NCBI GenBank assembly: GCA_964413935.1
Contig: CAYPTY010000002.1
Location: 130,692 to 194,691 of the forward strand
Source: CAYPTY01 sp964413935
Lineage (GTDB): Bacteria > Bacteroidota > Rhodothermia > Balneolales > Balneolaceae
Direction of reading: 5' to 3'
Length of the DNA stretch: 64,000 nt
A program made the translations under genes and the position numbers. Positions within the stretch are counted from its first letter, which is position 1, and every line of letters begins with the position of its first letter. Positions 60,803 to 64,000 of this stretch are shown one piece after another. The notes below the pieces were generated by a model. That model saw only the letters and a list, made by a program, of their open reading frames with translations. It made no database searches and was not told the origin of the DNA.

Positions 60803-62791
60803 TTATTTGCTGGATGAAATTTTAAGTTTCTGGCCGGCATAAATGCGGGATCCGCTGATGTTATTCAATGAACGGATCGTGCTCAGGGATACCCCGAAAC
60901 TCTCGGCAATCTGGCTCAGGGTGTCATTTTTCTTGACCGTGTAGGTCAAATATTCTCCGTCATTCTCAGCTGTTGCTGTAGCGGTAATATTCTCACCACT
61001 GCGCTGTCTTCGTTCAAGATCCTGTTTTTCACGGAAAGACAGTTTGTTCACGTCATCGTAATAAGCGGATAGGTTTTTCGGTACATAAACCGTGAGGTTC
61101 TGTCCTACCCGAATGGTATTTCCGATACCATTCCAGGTGCGTATCTGCCAGGCTCTGACATCATACCATTCTGCAATATGGCCAATGGTGTCTCCGGTTT
61201 TCACTTTGTATGTAAGCTTTGAGGAATTTGCTGGAGCACTGTAGGTAGAGGCTCTGCGCTGGGTAGAAACAGTATTCTTCTGATTGCTTGGCCGATTGGC
61301 AGATAGTTTTTCAGCGCTGCCCGGTGGCAGTGGAATAGCCAGTCGCTGTCCGGGGTAAATGAACTTGCCCAGATTTTCATTACTTGCATAAATGCCCTGA
61401 ACCGTAGTTCCATATGAATGCGCAATTTTACCCAGACTCTCACCCCGTTTCACGGTGTGGAAGGTGATATCCCTGGCCATTTCGTTTTTCGGAATCTTAC
61501 TGTAGGCCTCTGCGAAAGCTTCTTTGGTACCAGCAGGGATTTTCAGGGGATATTTATTGCCAGGAGGCGTAGCCCATCGCAGTAATTCTGGATTTAGATT
61601 CTTCAGGGCACGAGTACTGATATTCAATGCTTTTGCAAGCTCATCAAGAGGCATTAAGCCATCAACCTCAAATACTTCATATTCCAGTGCGCTACCGCCA
61701 TAATTGCTTTCAAAACCGAATTCTTCCGGATTCATTGCGATCATGGTAGCCGCAATGTATCCGGGAACATAATTTCTGGTTTCGCGGGGCAGATAAGGGT
61801 ATGCTACCCAGTAATCTTCTTTACCCCCGGCCGAACGAATGGCTCGTTTCAGTCCGCGTGGGCTGATATTATAATTGGCCAGTGCCAGATGCCAGTCGTT
61901 CCAGATATTGTACAGGTCTTTCAGGTGACGTGCAGCTGCCCGGGTTGATTTTTCCGGATCTCTGCGTTCATCTACCCACCAATTTACTTCCAGTCCGTAA
62001 ACGGAGCCTGTGGCACGGATAAACTGCCAGAGGCCAACCGCGGCAGCCCAGCTGCGGGCGGTGGGCTGCAGCCCGCTTTCCACAAAAGACAGGTACATTA
62101 ATTCCTGAGGCACTCCTTCTTCTTTGAAGATGCGTCTCATCATTGGCTCATACTGCTCAAAACGCTGCAACCAGATTTCCATTACATCAGGTCGGCGCAG
62201 GGTATAATAAACCAGGTGACGGTTAACCTGGTTATTCTGAATCAGCGGAACAGTTGTTTTAATGCGGTCCAGAGAGGTAGGCAGCTTAAAATCATTTACT
62301 TCGTTATCCTCGCTCATCATCAGCTCATCGCGAATGGCAAAAACTTCACCAACCTCTTTGTTGACCGGCTCAGAGATTCCATAAAACTCTTCATATTCTG
62401 CCATTACCGTTCGGTAAAGCTCTGTAAAACGGCGATTATTCTGAATTTCCGGGTACTCATCAAGCAGTGTGCGGATCTCATCAAGCGATTCAAGGATATG
62501 TGATTCCGTAGCCACAGCATCGCCCTGGGATTGAGCTTCGAGTGCCCGCACCTGAAGCTGATACACCGAGCTGAAGCGCATCAGCATATCTTTTTCGAAA
62601 TCATCAACAGGCAGTTTGGGATTGAGTTCGCTACTCTTCTGTGCGGGTAAAGACTGCAGCCTCAGCTCAGGCACTTCCAGCATCCTAATTGGTATGTCCA
62701 GCTTTTCCACACCGGTGCTATCGTCCTGAGCAAAAGCCGTTGCGCAGAACAATCCGGTTATCATTAGAGAAAGAATAAGCCTGTTTTTCAT
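60803..62791 (-). CDS. LysM-type lytic transglycosylase (MltD-like)
   Basis: A 662-residue exported peptidoglycan-cleaving enzyme. ATG 62791 begins a signal peptide (1-21, FCATAFAQ), so the long upstream extension is excluded. The SLT domain has catalytic Glu238 in MYLSFVESGLQPTARS (232-247), AVGLWQFIRATG and ALANYNISPRGLKRAI. The C-terminal half has three LysM domains at about 443-487, 526-570 and 615-659, with a linker of low complexity and a possible degenerate LysM at about 380-418. It is followed by the S41 protease, a common pairing in envelope maintenance. Confidence 0.94.
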   Translation of the reverse strand: MKNRLILSLMITGLFCATAFAQDDSTGVEKLDIPIRMLEVPELRLQSLPAQKSSELNPKLPVDDFEKDMLMRFSSVYQLQVRALEAQSQGDAVATESHILESLDEIRTLLDEYPEIQNNRRFTELYRTVMAEYEEFYGISEPVNKEVGEVFAIRDELMMSEDNEVNDFKLPTSLDRIKTTVPLIQNNQVNRHLVYYTLRRPDVMEIWLQRFEQYEPMMRRIFKEEGVPQELMYLSFVESGLQPTARSWAAAVGLWQFIRATGSVYGLEVNWWVDERRDPEKSTRAAARHLKDLYNIWNDWHLALANYNISPRGLKRAIRSAGGKEDYWVAYPYLPRETRNYVPGYIAATMIAMNPEEFGFESNYGGSALEYEVFEVDGLMPLDELAKALNISTRALKNLNPELLRWATPPGNKYPLKIPAGTKEAFAEAYSKIPKNEMARDITFHTVKRGESLGKIAHSYGTTVQGIYASNENLGKFIYPGQRLAIPLPPGSAEKLSANRPSNQKNTVSTQRRASTYSAPANSSKLTYKVKTGDTIGHIAEWYDVRAWQIRTWNGIGNTIRVGQNLTVYVPKNLSAYYDDVNKLSFREKQDLERRQRSGENITATATAENDGEYLTYTVKKNDTLSQIAESFGVSLSTIRSLNNISGSRIYAGQKLKISSSK

Positions 62792-62903
62792 AAGTACTGT
62801 TTTGATGATATAATTCAGAAACTTAATAATTCTATGAGTAAAAAGATGCAGAGCATTCGAATGGTATGCGGATGAGTTGCAGAGGCCGTTGCAAAAGGCT
62901 GAT

Positions 62904-64000
62904 TCAGCTCTGTGACTGACGGGTCCAGCCCTGAACAATGGGCCATCGTCGCCCGCTACCAAATGCTTTTATGCTGATCCTGAGTCCGGGTGCCGCCTGG
63001 AATCTCTTGTGCTCGTTATAATCAACAAGCTTAACAACCTGATGAACGATATCTTCATCTATTCCGGATGCAATAATTTGTTCCTTCGACTCCTGTTTTT
63101 CGATATATCGAATCAGAATCTGATCCAGGATATCATACTCCGGCAGGGAATCACTGTCTTTCTGATCCGGCCGAAGTTCCGCACTTGGGGCTTTCTCCAA
63201 AATGGCCCTGGGAATTATTTCCTTTTCGAAGTAACTGTCATTCAGCCATCGACAAATGTCATATACTTCTGTCTTATAAACATCGGATAAAATGGAGAGT
63301 CCCCCGGCCATGTCGCCGTAAAGAGTGCAGTAACCAACGGCATATTCCGATTTATTACCCGTATTGAGCAGCATGTAACCAAATTTATTGGACAAAGCCA
63401 TCAGCAGTGTGCCCCTAATCCGGCTTTGTATATTTTCTTCTGCCACTCCAAATTCAGTGCCTTCAAACAAATCCTTCAAGGCCCCTCCGAAATGGTTGTA
63501 GATGTCCCGGATGGGTACTTCATGAAGATGAATGCCAAGGTTTGCTGCCAGCTGTTGGGAATCAGTTACACTGCCTTCAGATGAATATTCGGATGGCATG
63601 GTGAGTGCATGAACATGTTCCGCACCCAGGGCTTCGGCTGCCACAACAGCAACCAGCGCTGAATCAATGCCCCCGCTTAAGCCAAGGGTCACATCGGTGC
63701 TAAGCTTTGTTTTGCTCAGATATTCGCGCAATCCGTAGACGAGTGCCCGGAACATTTGCTCCGTCATTGGTTTTTGTTGTGACAGGGCTTCATCCTTCAA
63801 TGCAATCACTTTTTCTGCAGTAACCTGAAGATCAACTACTGCTTCCTGAAAGATTTCAGCTCTTGCGATCAGCTCACCTTGAGCATCACAGGCCAGAGAA
63901 TCCCCATCGAAAATGATTTCCGTATTTGCCCCAACCTGATTCACGTACAGCACCGGAGTCTCAAACTGACGGGCATGCGATCGCAGCATGTGGCTGCGAC
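62904..64000 (-). CDS. nadE: Glutamine-dependent NAD+ synthetase (5' truncated)
   Basis: Amidates NaAD to NAD+. The frame is open to the right edge (residues upstream of the first Met at 63989 read RSH), so the N-terminal glutaminase/nitrilase part is cut by the window; what is here has its end, PVLYVNQVGANTEIIFDGDS, then the synthetase domain with the ATP-binding SGGIDSALVA, ALTMPSEYSSEGSVTDS, GTLLMALSNKFGYMLLNTGNKSE and KAPSAELRPDQKDSDSLPEYD. It ends 112 nt before the LysM transglycosylase start and heads this minus-strand series within the window. Confidence 0.93.
   Translation of the reverse strand, partial: RSHMLRSHARQFETPVLYVNQVGANTEIIFDGDSLACDAQGELIARAEIFQEAVVDLQVTAEKVIALKDEALSQQKPMTEQMFRALVYGLREYLSKTKLSTDVTLGLSGGIDSALVAVVAAEALGAEHVHALTMPSEYSSEGSVTDSQQLAANLGIHLHEVPIRDIYNHFGGALKDLFEGTEFGVAEENIQSRIRGTLLMALSNKFGYMLLNTGNKSEYAVGYCTLYGDMAGGLSILSDVYKTEVYDICRWLNDSYFEKEIIPRAILEKAPSAELRPDQKDSDSLPEYDILDQILIRYIEKQESKEQIIASGIDEDIVHQVVKLVDYNEHKRFQAAPGLRISIKAFGSGRRWPIVQGWTRQSQS

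Noticed and set aside
62792..62962. Long N-terminal extension of the LysM transglycosylase
   Set aside because: The clear signal peptide begins at ATG 62791; the extension overlaps the nadE end and is not family-like.
1..64000. tRNA, rRNA, CRISPR array, transposase or integrase signals
   Set aside because: None of the spacers is long enough or shows the expected conserved arms, repeats or terminal inverted repeats, and no such protein was found.

Overview
This window is an ordinary, gene-dense bacterial chromosome segment of moderate G+C, with about 58 protein genes on both strands and almost no spacer DNA. It most resembles the Balneolota/Rhodothermota branch next to Bacteroidota. The signs are a secreted protein ending in a YPNPFNP-type C-terminal sorting domain at the left edge, a beta subunit of acetyl-CoA carboxylase that lacks the zinc-ribbon cysteines as in Bacteroidota, DUF3109 and S9B peptidase genes, Bacteroidota-like TAnnTTTG promoter boxes near two genes, and frequent TTG starts. 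The species assignment is inference. I saw no rRNA, tRNA, CRISPR array, insertion sequence or prophage.

Layout. 1-5.8 kb: tail of a secreted protein, cysteine desulfurase, a LOG-family protein, a DUF1499 lipoprotein, long-chain acyl-CoA ligase, and a Fur regulator with a 7-1-7 palindrome in front. 5.8-9.8 kb (minus): cinA, a TonB-receptor-like barrel and ftsX. 9.9-14.5 kb (plus): pgsA-pgpA, pyrE, miaB and an unrecognised secreted/membrane protein. 14.5-24.5 kb (minus): an AraC-type protein, DUF3109-rpoN, obgE-dprA, a dipeptidyl peptidase IV, accD and pyrC-tsaB. 24.5-27.5 kb: xseA, pheA, azurin.

27.5-34.9 kb (minus) holds the most interesting region. Thymidine phosphorylase is followed by a tight run of pspA (bacterial ESCRT-III family), a charged coiled-coil protein, a two-TM coiled-coil protein, a crotonase, a CNNM/CorC membrane protein and a classical AAA+ ATPase. 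This looks like an envelope-maintenance module with its own remodelling ATPase. A perfect 10-bp inverted repeat lies just in front of pspA.

35-45.4 kb: pdxB-like dehydrogenase, a sugar-kinase-like ATPase plus tatD, tryptophan 2,3-dioxygenase and a kynureninase-like enzyme separated by a three-hairpin intergenic region, recA-recX with a dyad upstream of recA, a PerM/AI-2E permease, and purN-purH. 45.5-50.9 kb: the complete rod-shape operon mreB-mreC-mreD-mrdA-rodA. 51-52.7 kb: rnhB and a VWA-domain protein. 52.8-64 kb (minus): a long colinear envelope series, nadE (cut by the window edge), LysM lytic transglycosylase, S41 protease, PHP phosphoesterase, ribH, uppS, bamA and three tandem Skp/OmpH genes.

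Taken together the window is rich in envelope biogenesis (peptidoglycan elongation, BamA/Skp, PG hydrolase, phospholipid synthesis, PspA module), with nucleotide (pyrE, pyrC, purN, purH) and tryptophan/phenylalanine metabolism and DNA repair/uptake genes (recA, recX, xseA, dprA) between.
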